Assembly: GCA_900315615.1 (NCBI GenBank)
Contig: OMZT01000071.1
Coordinates: forward strand, 1-36,937
Source of the DNA: an uncultured Veillonellaceae bacterium
GTDB lineage: Bacteria > Bacillota > Negativicutes > Selenomonadales > Selenomonadaceae
DNA: 36,937 nt
Reading direction: 5' to 3'
Both the position numbers and the translations under genes were made by a program. Below are positions 8,281-16,046 of this stretch, piece by piece. The notes beneath the pieces are model-generated. The model was not told the DNA's origin. It did not search any database and saw only the letters and a list, made by a program, of their open reading frames with translations. The first letter of the stretch is position 1. The number at the start of each line of letters is the position of its first letter.

Positions 8281-8895
8281 TTATCCATGGATATGAATTT
8301 CCCTGCATACACCCGAAACCTCAACGACAGCCGTTCCATCATGTACATCCCTTAGGTAAAGTCCATCATTCTCTTCTCCTACAGCAATCGGCAAATCCTT
8401 ACCATGCCATCGAAAAAGGCAAACGGTAGATGAGCCTTCCATAACGCCTAAAAGTAATGGTATGTCTGACTTTGTCTGCGCACTCGTTGACTTTTGTACG
8501 GGAGCAGCCCCGCGTGGTCGATCTTTAGAAGGCGCTGGAGCATATAGCGTCGCCCCATCGCCATTTGGAGGAGGATCCGCTGCTGGTATATTACCCTCTC
8601 CCCCTCTGGCAGATTGGTTACGCGTCTCATGAGCAGGCGTAAAAGGATTCCTTATATTAGCCGGATCAGCCGAAAGCCCTGCTATTTCCATCCTTTCTCC
8701 GCGCCGGTCATCAGGTTGCGCTGTCTCCTGCTGATCGATAACAGGTGGTACCTCTGGCTCTGTTGGAGTCGTACCAAAATAAAATATCGATCCGGTAAAA
8801 GCACATATAGGAACGAGTGCTATTACCTTCTGACGCCGTGATAAATCGCTCCACTCTGTATTCTTAAGGAAATCAATCAGCATTTGTATATCCAT
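8281..8895 (-). CDS. PilP/GspC-like inner-membrane partner of the secretin
   Basis: A 204-residue protein with a short cytosolic start, one membrane helix (about 23-41), a long proline/alanine-rich periplasmic linker and a small C-terminal domain (about 146-202). IRNPFTPAHE (81-90) resembles the RDPFxP motif that begins PilP-like regions, and LLLGVMEGSSTVCLFRWHGK..AVGE resembles the homology-region domain of PilP/GspC proteins that bind the secretin's N domains. Assignment rests on this weak resemblance and on its place directly before the secretin. The ATG at 8895 was preferred to the one at 8904 because GGGAG overlaps the latter. Confidence 0.6.
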   Translation of the reverse strand: MDIQMLIDFLKNTEWSDLSRRQKVIALVPICAFTGSIFYFGTTPTEPEVPPVIDQQETAQPDDRRGERMEIAGLSADPANIRNPFTPAHETRNQSARGGEGNIPAADPPPNGDGATLYAPAPSKDRPRGAAPVQKSTSAQTKSDIPLLLGVMEGSSTVCLFRWHGKDLPIAVGEENDGLYLRDVHDGTAVVEVSGVCREIHIHG

Positions 8896-9060
8896 CAAAC
8901 GCATCTCCCATGTGAATGTTACACATAAAACAGCAGAAATATCCGATTACAACTGAAATATAATTTTATTCTGTATATTTATATCTTATTCCTTATTTTT
9001 ACAGTTTGCAACACTTTTAATCTATTTTTTATCTTTCATAAAAAATACCGAATGAAAAAA

Positions 9061-9069
9061 TGTTATAAT
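9061..9069 (+). promoter_or_regulatory. Extended -10 promoter for the VTT protein gene
   Basis: TGTTATAAT (9061-9069) is an extended -10; no good -35 is seen at 16-18 nt. The leader to the ATG at 9167 is about 90 nt. The rest of the divergent intergenic region 8896-9166 is very AT-rich and shows no gene. Confidence 0.5.
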
Positions 9070-9166
9070 GAGTTTCTAGACATTCTGCAATATACTAAGA
9101 TGCTGGAATATCATATTTATCCAATACATACTCCATGTCTGCAATTTGTTGTGGGAGGACAACTAA

Positions 9167-9895
9167 ATGCAAAAAAAATCAATGGGAACCGTAAAAATGG
9201 TCTCTGCAGTTCTTATCATTCTGTTGCTAGCAATAATTCACATAGCTAATCCGGATTTTTTCCCAGAGCTATGGCGTGTCCTCAAAAGCGGGGATCTGAT
9301 AGCAACTGCTGAATATATTGAGTCATTTGGCTCATGGGCAGTCTTCTTCAGCTTCTGGCTAGTATTATTCGTCAATATGCTAGGATTCCCACCTGCTATC
9401 ATCTTCTCTACGGCTAATACTCTTATATTCGGCATTGTACCAGGTATCATATTATCTGTAGTAGCAGAGACCGTAGGAGTCGTACTCTCCTTCCTGATAC
9501 TGCGTTTCTTTCTGCGTGACTCTGCGAAGAAAATCATCAGCAAACATTCCAGCTTAAAGAAAATAGATTCCTTCAGCGGGCGCAGTGGATTCATGGTTAT
9601 GCTCATCGCACGTACGGTTCCGTATTTCCCTTCTATAATGCTAAATGCGTTGGGAGCCATAAGCGCCATAAGCCTCTTTGACTACACATTGGCCTCTTTC
9701 GTAGGGAAGTTCCCATCTACAGCTATAGAAGCCATCATTGGGCATGATGCTGTTCTTCATAATGGCGACTACACACGCATTATTATCGTATGTATCATAG
9801 CTGTCATCCTCATAATCAGTGCCTGGATATTTGAACATCATATGGCAAAAAAAGCAGACGCATACAATAGAAGCACTGATACGACATCAGATTGA
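9167..9895 (+). CDS. TVP38/TMEM64 (VTT/DedA superfamily) membrane protein
   Basis: A 242-residue polytopic membrane protein. An N-terminal helix (about 11-28) is followed by a VTT/SNARE-associated domain: GSWAVFFSFWLVLFVNMLGFPPAIIFSTANTLIFG, the re-entrant-type GIILSVVAETVGVVLSFLILRFF segment, and ARTVPYFPSIMLNALGAIS near residue 145. A late helix (about 205-222) ends the protein. VTT proteins are linked to lipid scrambling and undecaprenyl-phosphate or phospholipid traffic; the substrate here is unknown. ATG at 9167 has GGAGG seven bases upstream. It is followed closely by a small unknown gene. Confidence 0.85.
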   Translation: MQKKSMGTVKMVSAVLIILLLAIIHIANPDFFPELWRVLKSGDLIATAEYIESFGSWAVFFSFWLVLFVNMLGFPPAIIFSTANTLIFGIVPGIILSVVAETVGVVLSFLILRFFLRDSAKKIISKHSSLKKIDSFSGRSGFMVMLIARTVPYFPSIMLNALGAISAISLFDYTLASFVGKFPSTAIEAIIGHDAVLHNGDYTRIIIVCIIAVILIISAWIFEHHMAKKADAYNRSTDTTSD

Positions 9896-9933
9896 ACGAT
9901 TCACTAATGATATTACGAAAGGTGTGCACGAGA

Positions 9934-10194
9934 TTGGTCTTACATGGCGCTGTGATCATAGAACAAGGAGTAACATTCGCTATCTTCTCGGTACGCGAAA
10001 GCGTTACGACATATACTGTACGCGCAACTCAGTTCCGCCGCGCTGTTGCTCCATATTTCCCGAATATGCCGATCATATTGATGAGTCAGGATAGATACGG
10101 CAAGCCACACTATAACGGGCGTAAGGATATCGTGGAGTTCCTGAAGACAATACGTGTCGATCAGATTCCATGGAAGAAATACCATATTTATTGA
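9934..10194 (+). CDS. Small protein of unknown function
   Basis: An approximately 86-residue soluble protein starting 38 bp after the VTT gene on the same strand. It carries the stretches GAVIIEQGVTFAIFSV, PYFPNMPIILMSQDRYGKP, YNGRKDIVEFL and IPWKKYHIY. Codon use resembles the neighbours and the sequence looks like a folded domain, so I take it as real; I do not recognise the family. The start is uncertain: TTG at 9934 has AAAGGTG about 9 nt upstream, while an in-frame ATG at 9907 and a TTG at 9892 lack a clear site. Its TGA overlaps the -35 of the next promoter. Confidence 0.55.
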   Translation: MVLHGAVIIEQGVTFAIFSVRESVTTYTVRATQFRRAVAPYFPNMPIILMSQDRYGKPHYNGRKDIVEFLKTIRVDQIPWKKYHIY

Positions 10195-10226
10195 CATAAG
10201 TGGCAGTATTTTGTATACAAAATACT
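10191..10226 (+). promoter_or_regulatory. Promoter with a GTATAC-centred palindromic operator
   Basis: TTGACA (10191-10196), a 17-nt spacer and TATACA (10214-10219) form a promoter. Its -10 lies inside a perfect 22-bp palindrome (10205-10226) whose core is TTTGTATACAAA and whose left arm is AGTATTTTG. The core fits the xGTxxACx pattern of FadR/GntR-type regulators, so a bound repressor would block this promoter. The hairpin has no T-run after it, so it is not a terminator. It would drive the downstream ncRNA unit. Confidence 0.55.
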
Positions 10227-10258
10227 GAAAAAACTTTAAAAAAATTTGTTTCAGAATC

Positions 10259-10287
10259 TTGCAAAGCGCATGAAGATATGCTATACT
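10259..10287 (+). promoter_or_regulatory. Second promoter for the ncRNA unit
   Basis: TTGCAA (10259-10264), an exact 17-nt spacer and TATACT (10282-10287). The start is predicted near 10294. No reading frame with a ribosome binding site follows within the next 600 nt. Confidence 0.65.
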
Positions 10288-10293
10288 ATAAGC

Positions 10294-10905
10294 GTAAAGA
10301 GGAGATAGATATACAAACCAGTGGAGTCCTGATGGGAAGCAGCTGGGATGGATGTCAGCCGAGAGGCTCTCTTCAAACGCTACAGAAAGGATGTGGGGGT
10401 TATTGAAGATTAGTTTTGATATCCTTCGCTCCAACAGATCTGACTAGCAAGTGCACAGTTGAAGAAAGAGATTCGGCACGCAAGTGGGATTCCGTAGAAG
10501 GGATGGTTCCGTTTGTAAGCTGGATACATGAAAAGTGATGTCGCACAACGTCAGAGATGGAGAGTTGGATTCGAAGTATCATTTGGATCAGAATCCTGTG
10601 ATTGCAATCCTACGTAACACAAAGACAGATACTCAAGATGAGGGTCCGGACATAGGCGTGAAAGTGCCGGCAAGGTTTCAATTCTCAAGCTTCGACGGGA
10701 GATTGGGATGGGCGCCTGGAACGACCGAACGTTGTTGGTTATGATGTGATATCATGACAGTTCAGCTGGACAGTTTATTGCATAGAGCCTTTCTCGAGTG
10801 GGCACTGTGCCAACAACAAAATATAGGTATTAGGTTTTGGACTTAGTTAAGAACGAATGAACCGCCAGGCATGTGTATAGTGTCTGGCGGTTCGCTTTGT
10901 CTTTA
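10294..10905 (+). ncRNA. Large structured non-coding RNA candidate (about 610 nt)
   Basis: The stretch runs from a good promoter to a strong terminator and has no credible gene: open frames are short and lack ribosome binding sites. It is purine-rich in unpaired parts and has many possible helices: AAACC (10315-10319) with GGTTT (10833-10837) joining the ends; AGCC-GAGA-GGCT (10357-10368), a GNRA-type hairpin; AAGGAT (10387-10392) with ATCCTT (10421-10426); GATGT (10537-10541) with ACGTC (10548-10552); GTTGTTGG (10731-10738) with CCAACAAC (10810-10817), enclosing ATGAT/ATCAT (10741-10754). A self-complementary GGCGCC lies at 10711-10716. Size and make-up recall the OLE, ROOL and GOLLD classes, but I cannot assign it to one. 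It is not a recognisable RNase P RNA, tmRNA, 6S or group II intron. Confidence 0.65.
10859..10905 (+). terminator. Intrinsic terminator of the ncRNA unit
   Basis: GAACCGCCAG (10859-10868) pairs perfectly with CTGGCGGTTC (10884-10893), 10 bp, followed by GCTTTGTCTTT. The minus strand has no T-run after this hairpin, so it acts on the plus strand. Confidence 0.85.
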
Positions 10906-10956
10906 TAAAGTTTTTACTCTACCAACAAATAATCATATTCATACTATATGGGAGGA

Positions 10957-11622
10957 TCAATGATCCTCATAGGGACGCACACGCAGCGTAAGCCCTCTTG
11001 ACTCACATATCGCACGGCACTTTTCTATCTCGTCTTCTCCCTCGACATGATCGACGATCGTGAGCACAACATTTGGTACATATTTCTTCATATTCTGTGC
11101 GAAGCTGAGCATCGCTTCATATGACTTAATGCCGAAACGACTGCGAGTAAGCTCCAAATAACGTTCAGCATTTGATGCATTCAGGCTGATGGATACAGTG
11201 TCAAGTATATCCCCATCAAAATCAGGAGATGTATCGCGTCCATATGAAAGGTCTGAAAGCCCATTTGTATTTAGACGTGTCGCAACATCTGGATGCATGG
11301 TCTTTACATACCTAAGTAAATCCGTCAATACATCAAGACGTTCTGTCGGTTCACCAAACCCACAGAAAACAACCTCTTTTATATACTCCCATGGTGCGCC
11401 GTCAAGCGCCGCCTTCACCTCTGCAGAGGATGGCTCCTTCCTCAGCCAAAGGGTTACAGAATCGTCCATCTTCTTCATGTTTCTCAGACAGAACGTACAT
11501 GAACACGTACACCTGTTGGTGATATTCACATATAGATTTCTCTTTCCGAGCTTTGGATGCCTTCTGATATGTTCTTCTGGTGTGATATATTCTCCGCCTT
11601 TATCAACCATGTAAACGATCAT
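10957..11622 (-). CDS. Radical SAM protein, TatD-associated type
   Basis: A 221-residue radical SAM protein. The cluster motif CxxxCxxC is C38, C42, C45 within NITNRCTCSCTFCLRN; FCGFGEPTERLD is the GGE-like SAM-binding element and TRLNTNGL and VSISLNAS are the next conserved strands. NLYVNITNRC and the LWLRKEPS block after the cluster match the small radical SAM family that often sits next to TatD nucleases, though no tatD gene is here. Substrate unknown. ATG at 11622 follows AAGGGGGA. It begins 11 bp after the kinase gene and is the last gene of the nhaC operon. A short palindrome covers its stop; no terminator is evident. Confidence 0.82.
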   Translation of the reverse strand: MIVYMVDKGGEYITPEEHIRRHPKLGKRNLYVNITNRCTCSCTFCLRNMKKMDDSVTLWLRKEPSSAEVKAALDGAPWEYIKEVVFCGFGEPTERLDVLTDLLRYVKTMHPDVATRLNTNGLSDLSYGRDTSPDFDGDILDTVSISLNASNAERYLELTRSRFGIKSYEAMLSFAQNMKKYVPNVVLTIVDHVEGEDEIEKCRAICESRGLTLRVRPYEDH

Positions 11623-11633
11623 ACATATCCCCC

Positions 11634-12461
11634 TTATCTCAGGTCACAGAGATATTCCTCGAAAGCAAGCCCATAGTTCCATGGTAAGCCAAGGCCTTCA
11701 GTATACTCGAGTGCCTTGCTTATGAAATCAGTTGCTTTCTTTACTGCATCATAAAGAGGAATATCTTTAACCATGCACGCCGATACAATCGCTGCAAATG
11801 CGTCTCCTGTACCAGAACGATCTCCACCTATCTTGTCAACCGTAAGTACACGCGCCTTTTTGCCCCGTTCGTAAACGTAGTTACGTATATGATCGCCATT
11901 ACTCAGTCCAGTAATAACCACCTGAGATGGACCTTGCTTTGACAAATCTGCAGCCATAGCATCTAACGCAACATCAGATATGACTCCGCCATCAGGATAA
12001 GGTATCCCCAAGAGTTCACATGCTTCCGTTAGATTTGGTGTGACCAGGTCAGCTTCACTCAGAAGCTTTCTCATCTCATGGCACATTTCTTCTGTGTAAG
12101 ACGAATACAACTTACCATAGTCCCCCATCACGGGATCTATCATAACCATCGTATGATCTTTCTTGAAACGATGAATGAAATCCAGAACGATGCCGATCTG
12201 CTCAGCTGAGCCGAGGAATCCAGTGGATATACCGTCAAATTCTAATCCATTTTCTTGCCAGTTATCTATATATTGACGCATCCTGCCGGTATAATCATCA
12301 AGGTAATGTGATGGAAATCCAGTATGAACAGATAAAATCGCCGTAGGAAGTGGACATGCCTGTACCTTCAATGCCGATATAAGCGGCAATTCAACCGCAA
12401 TAGAGCAACGTCCAAAACCTGTCAAATCATTTACTAGTGCTATCCTCTTCTGTCTGTGCAA
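11634..12461 (-). CDS. pdxY: Pyridoxamine/pyridoxal kinase
   Basis: A 275-residue ribokinase-fold kinase of the PdxY/PdxK branch, phosphorylating pyridoxal or pyridoxamine in B6 salvage. Seen: IALVNDLTGFGRCSIAVELP at the N-terminus, a VHTGFP substrate-loop motif, MVMIDPVMGDYGKLYSSY, LVTPNLTEACELLGIPY, and the ATP-site/anion-hole GTGDAFA whose Asp is the catalytic base. The start is TTG at 12461, with AAGGAGT about 8 nt upstream; that site overlaps the nhaC stop, so translation is probably coupled. The exact preference between pyridoxal and pyridoxamine cannot be told, and the gene symbol is by family. Confidence 0.85.
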   Translation of the reverse strand: MHRQKRIALVNDLTGFGRCSIAVELPLISALKVQACPLPTAILSVHTGFPSHYLDDYTGRMRQYIDNWQENGLEFDGISTGFLGSAEQIGIVLDFIHRFKKDHTMVMIDPVMGDYGKLYSSYTEEMCHEMRKLLSEADLVTPNLTEACELLGIPYPDGGVISDVALDAMAADLSKQGPSQVVITGLSNGDHIRNYVYERGKKARVLTVDKIGGDRSGTGDAFAAIVSACMVKDIPLYDAVKKATDFISKALEYTEGLGLPWNYGLAFEEYLCDLR

Positions 12462-12467
12462 AAACAG

Positions 12468-13976
12468 TCACTCCTTATTGGGAGAGATAACCGGTATCCT
12501 GGCACATATAACAGCCATGCATATGAGCATACATACCAAGGCAGCAAGAAGCCCAAAATATCCATTCGTGGTAATGCCGTCGACAATATATCCAACGAAG
12601 CTGCAGGATGCAACGACCAGCACATATGGTATTTGGGTGCTAACGTGATCTATATGATGACATTGTGCTCCTGCTGATGCCAAAATAGTCGTATCCGATA
12701 TAGGTGATGCATGGTCTCCGCATACAGCTCCCGAAAGGATCGCCGCTACGCAGACGACAAGGAGCGCGCCTGCAGAGTCACCGACAATCGCTATAGCAAT
12801 AGGTATCAGTATACCAAACGTTCCCCAGGATGTGCCAGTCGCAAATGCAAGCCCAGCACCAACGAGGAAAAATATTGCTGGCAAGAACATCATGATACCG
12901 CCATTTGCACTGACGATCTGCCCGACATAGCCGCCAAGATTAAGATACTTGTCGCTCTCAATGCCAGAAAGCGTCCATGCAAGGCAGAGTATGAATATAG
13001 CTGGTACCATTGCTTTGAATCCCTGTATGAAACTTCCACAGAATTCTTCAAACGTGATAACTTTTCGTGGAAGATACAGGCATGCCGTAAACACAAAAGC
13101 TATAAAAGAACCAAGCACAAGGGATTTTGCTGAGTCGCAATCAGCAAATGCTTTTGCTATGGTCTTACCCTCATTGATACCGCCCGTATAAAGCATACCA
13201 TATACGCATGCGACAATAAGAACGATGAGCGGAAGCAGCAAGTCGCATATCTTTCCATTGCCGCTCACTGTGTCATCCTGTACATCGCGATATTCCGGTG
13301 GAATACGTATATCATCGTTGCTGGCGTGTACTGCCTTTCCCATTTCGGAAAAGTCGCGTTCAGACCAAATGATGAACAACATGAACAAAATCGTCATAAT
13401 GGCATATAGATTCACCGGTATCGTCTGTAAGAAAAGAGCGAACCCGTCTATGCTGCTGTTCTCAGGCAATGATGATCCAACTGCTGCTGCCCAGCTTGAT
13501 ACTGGCGCCAATATGCAGACAGGCGCTGCAGTCGAGTCGATGACATACGCCAATTTCTCACGTGCGATATTGAATTTATCTGTCACTGGACGCATAACCG
13601 TGCCAACAGTCAAGCAGTTGAAATAATCATCTATGAATATGACTATTCCGAGGAGCGATGTGACGAGCAGTGCGCTCCTTCTGCCTTTTATGATTTTTGC
13701 CGCCCAGGCACCATATGCTCTCGTAGCTCCTGACCTGGTAATCGCAGCGACAAGAATACCTAAGATCACGAGAAAAACTAAAATATTTACATTAGAACCC
13801 ACTTTCTCTTCCATCACTCCGAAGAGCGTCAAGATTGATCCTATAGGTTCAAATCCGCTGAACAGTAATGCACCGACGCATATGCCGACAAGCAGCGACA
13901 TGTAGACTTCCTTCGTCCATAAAGCAAGGATGATCGTTATGACCGGAGGAAGGATAGACCAGGCTGTTTGTGCCAT
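12468..13976 (-). CDS. NhaC family Na+/H+ antiporter-like transporter
   Basis: A 502-residue membrane protein with about 11-12 hydrophobic segments, of the NhaC/ion-transporter superfamily. Characteristic pieces are ILPPVITIILALWTKEVYMSLLVGI at the start, GIVIFIDDYFNCLTVGTVMRP with charged membrane residues, LAYVIDSTAAPVCILAPVSSWAA, and FATGTSWGTFGILIPI, AVCGDHASPISDTTILASAGA near the end. Family members swap Na+ for H+ or exchange organic acids or amino acids; the substrate is not determinable here. ATG at 13976 is preceded by AAGCGGGT; an upstream TTG at 14003 lacks a site. First gene of an operon with pdxY and the radical SAM gene. Confidence 0.85.
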   Translation of the reverse strand: MAQTAWSILPPVITIILALWTKEVYMSLLVGICVGALLFSGFEPIGSILTLFGVMEEKVGSNVNILVFLVILGILVAAITRSGATRAYGAWAAKIIKGRRSALLVTSLLGIVIFIDDYFNCLTVGTVMRPVTDKFNIAREKLAYVIDSTAAPVCILAPVSSWAAAVGSSLPENSSIDGFALFLQTIPVNLYAIMTILFMLFIIWSERDFSEMGKAVHASNDDIRIPPEYRDVQDDTVSGNGKICDLLLPLIVLIVACVYGMLYTGGINEGKTIAKAFADCDSAKSLVLGSFIAFVFTACLYLPRKVITFEEFCGSFIQGFKAMVPAIFILCLAWTLSGIESDKYLNLGGYVGQIVSANGGIMMFLPAIFFLVGAGLAFATGTSWGTFGILIPIAIAIVGDSAGALLVVCVAAILSGAVCGDHASPISDTTILASAGAQCHHIDHVSTQIPYVLVVASCSFVGYIVDGITTNGYFGLLAALVCMLICMAVICARIPVISPNKE

Positions 13977-14029
13977 AGAAATACCCGCTTTCCTTATTAT
14001 CAATAGATTATTACATACGACTGCGTTTA

Positions 14030-14058
14030 ATTATATATCAAGAACCTTATTTTCGCAA
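14030..14058 (-). promoter_or_regulatory. Promoter for the nhaC operon
   Basis: On the minus strand TTGCGA (14053-14058), a 17-nt spacer and TATAAT (14030-14035). The predicted start is near 14023, about 47 nt before the nhaC ATG. Confidence 0.65.
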
Positions 14059-14114
14059 TCTTATTCTATGATTTTTATAGCATATTTTTTATATCATATA
14101 TGTATACAAGATAT

Positions 14115-14143
14115 CATAATAAAAACCACCACAAAGGGTGGTT
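14115..14143 (-). terminator. Intrinsic terminator after serA
   Basis: AACCACC (14124-14130) pairs with GGTGGTT (14137-14143); the minus strand runs on into TTTTTATTAT. It lies 16 bp past the serA stop. Confidence 0.8.
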
Positions 14144-14158
14144 CTTATACAGCACTGA

Positions 14159-15748
14159 TTACTTGTTAAGTACAGAGAAATCGACACGCTTTGCATCGAC
14201 GATTCCATCCAATGCGACGACCTTACGCATTACATTCTTAGATGCAGGACTATCGAGTGTCAGAACCATGAGGTTTGTCCCCTCCCTGGATGTCTTACCG
14301 ACTTCCATGCTGGAAATATTGATCCCCTCCTGACCTAGAAGCGTTCCCACAGTACCGATGATACCTGGACGGTTTTCATGCGGGCATACCATGAGCTCTG
14401 CATGCGGATCTACGTCAACTCGGAAATCATTGATATCGACGATACGACCCTGTTCGCCGAACAGGGCACCCTTTATGATGATGCTGTCCTTATCCGTGTT
14501 CACGCGAACAGAAATAAGGCTGTCAAAGCCTGCAGGCTTTTTCGCATTCTTCGTTTCCTTTACATCTATATTGCGCTCATCCGCAAGCCCTGGAGCATTG
14601 ACATAGTTTACATTCGTCTCCAAGACAGGGCTCAGTATACCTTTAAGCACCGCCATCGTGACCATACGCGTATCTGCTTCAGTAATCTTGCCATCATACT
14701 CCGCCTCAACCTGACGTACAGCACCATCTGAAAGATCCTGTGCCATGACGCCGAGCCTTTCGGCGAGACTCAAATACGGGCGTATCATACTCATAGCCTT
14801 CGCAGATACAGGCGGCATGTTGACAGCTGTCGAGACCGGTTGCCCAGACAGAGCAGCTTTTATGCCATGCGCAACATCAAGTGATACACCAATCTGAGCC
14901 TCAACAGTAGATGCCCCCAGATGCGGCGTCAGGACAACATGATCCAGGCCGCGCAAAGGATTGTCCGTAGGAGGTTCCTTCGTGTACACATCAATTGCAG
15001 CTCCTGCAACCTTACCGCTCTTTACCGCGTCCGCAAGATCCTGCTCATTGATGATTCCGCCACGAGCGCAGTTTATGAGACGTACGCCATCCTTCATCTT
15101 AGCGATATTATCCTTATTGATCATATCACGCGTCTCATCATTTATCGGCATATGTACCGTGATAAAATCAGACTTCTCTATCAGTTCATCGAGCGAAACG
15201 ACCTTTACATCTAATGCCTTAGCACGTTCTTCATTGAGGTACGGATCGTAGCCAATCACATCCATATCGAATGCCATGGCACGCTTCGCTACTCCGCTAC
15301 CGATACGTCCCATGCCAATGATTCCCAATGTCTTACCGCGAAGCTCGACGCCCGTATACTTCTTACGGTTCCACTCACCCTTCTGCGTCGTTTCATTTGC
15401 AATAGGTATATTGCGACTCATAGATAGCATCATCGCCATCGTGTGCTCTGTTGCTGCTATGGTATTGCCACCAGGGGAATTTATGACGATAATGCCTTTT
15501 GCCGTTGCAGCAGGTATATCTATATTGTCAACTCCAACGCCAGCGCGACCGATTATCTTCAGATTCTCCGCCCTATCAATAACTTCTTTCGTGATTTTAG
15601 AAGCAGAGCGTACAATAATCGCGTCATACTGTGGTATGATTTCAAGCAATTCCTCGGCTGGAAGCTTGTCCTTCACATCAACTTCAAAATCTTTCTGAAG
15701 GAGCTCTATACCCTTTTTTGCTATACCGTCTGCTGCCAATATTTTCAT
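14159..15748 (-). CDS. serA: D-3-phosphoglycerate dehydrogenase
   Basis: A 529-residue enzyme oxidising 3-phosphoglycerate with NAD+, the first step of serine synthesis. It has the long form: catalytic/NAD domain with TLGIIGMGRIGSGVAKRAMA, the substrate arginine region INCARGGIINE and the catalytic His in LTPHLGASTVEAQ; an intervening ASB domain (about 315-445); and a C-terminal ACT domain beginning LMVCPHENRPGIIGTVGTLL that in relatives binds serine. ATG at 15748 follows GAAAGGAAG at 8 nt. It is divergent from serC, which makes the next pathway enzyme, so the two may share control in the 298-bp gap. Confidence 0.96.
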   Translation of the reverse strand: MKILAADGIAKKGIELLQKDFEVDVKDKLPAEELLEIIPQYDAIIVRSASKITKEVIDRAENLKIIGRAGVGVDNIDIPAATAKGIIVINSPGGNTIAATEHTMAMMLSMSRNIPIANETTQKGEWNRKKYTGVELRGKTLGIIGMGRIGSGVAKRAMAFDMDVIGYDPYLNEERAKALDVKVVSLDELIEKSDFITVHMPINDETRDMINKDNIAKMKDGVRLINCARGGIINEQDLADAVKSGKVAGAAIDVYTKEPPTDNPLRGLDHVVLTPHLGASTVEAQIGVSLDVAHGIKAALSGQPVSTAVNMPPVSAKAMSMIRPYLSLAERLGVMAQDLSDGAVRQVEAEYDGKITEADTRMVTMAVLKGILSPVLETNVNYVNAPGLADERNIDVKETKNAKKPAGFDSLISVRVNTDKDSIIIKGALFGEQGRIVDINDFRVDVDPHAELMVCPHENRPGIIGTVGTLLGQEGINISSMEVGKTSREGTNLMVLTLDSPASKNVMRKVVALDGIVDAKRVDFSVLNK

Positions 15749-15795
15749 TAATGATTCTTCCTTTCAAATAAACATCGTGGCCTTACTACACTTAT

Positions 15796-15866
15796 CCTGA
15801 ATACAAGCTCATTTCTGCACCATTCAGGCATAGCAATCAATAAGATATAAGCCACCTGATTGTCAA
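15796..15866 (-). promoter_or_regulatory. Candidate serA promoter and leader hairpin
   Basis: On the minus strand TTGACA (15861-15866) has a perfect -35, but the -10 17-18 nt on (TTATTG/TATTGA, about 15837-15843) is poor. Downstream the leader carries CCTGAAT and ATTCAGG arms (15822-15828 and 15796-15802) that could fold. A weak promoter needing an activator would fit, but this is inference. Confidence 0.4.
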
Positions 15867-15944
15867 GTTTACATACGAATATTATATTGAATGCGCAAAA
15901 GAACGTCAAGTGTGTACGTCAAAAAAACATTTTTATCTTTTCAC

Positions 15945-15973
15945 TTGACCGCAAATTCTATAAGCGGTAAAAT
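15945..15973 (+). promoter_or_regulatory. Promoter for serC
   Basis: TTGACC (15945-15950), a 17-nt spacer and TAAAAT (15968-15973). The predicted start near 15980 gives a leader of about 67 nt ending in GAGGAGGT. Confidence 0.75.
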
Positions 15974-16046
15974 ATTCACATGCTATAAACCATCGTATGG
16001 CTGTTATATCTTATTAATGTACAGCCATAAAGAGGAGGTCATTTCT

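Noticed and set aside
10205-10226. Palindrome as a terminator for the small gene
   Set aside because: No T-run follows on either relevant strand and the site overlaps a promoter -10.
9940-10434. 164-residue minus-strand frame across the small gene and the ncRNA start
   Set aside because: It runs through the palindrome and promoters and is opposite a better plus-strand gene.
10535-10744. 69-residue frame inside the ncRNA
   Set aside because: No ribosome site, no protein-like pattern, and it crosses predicted helices.
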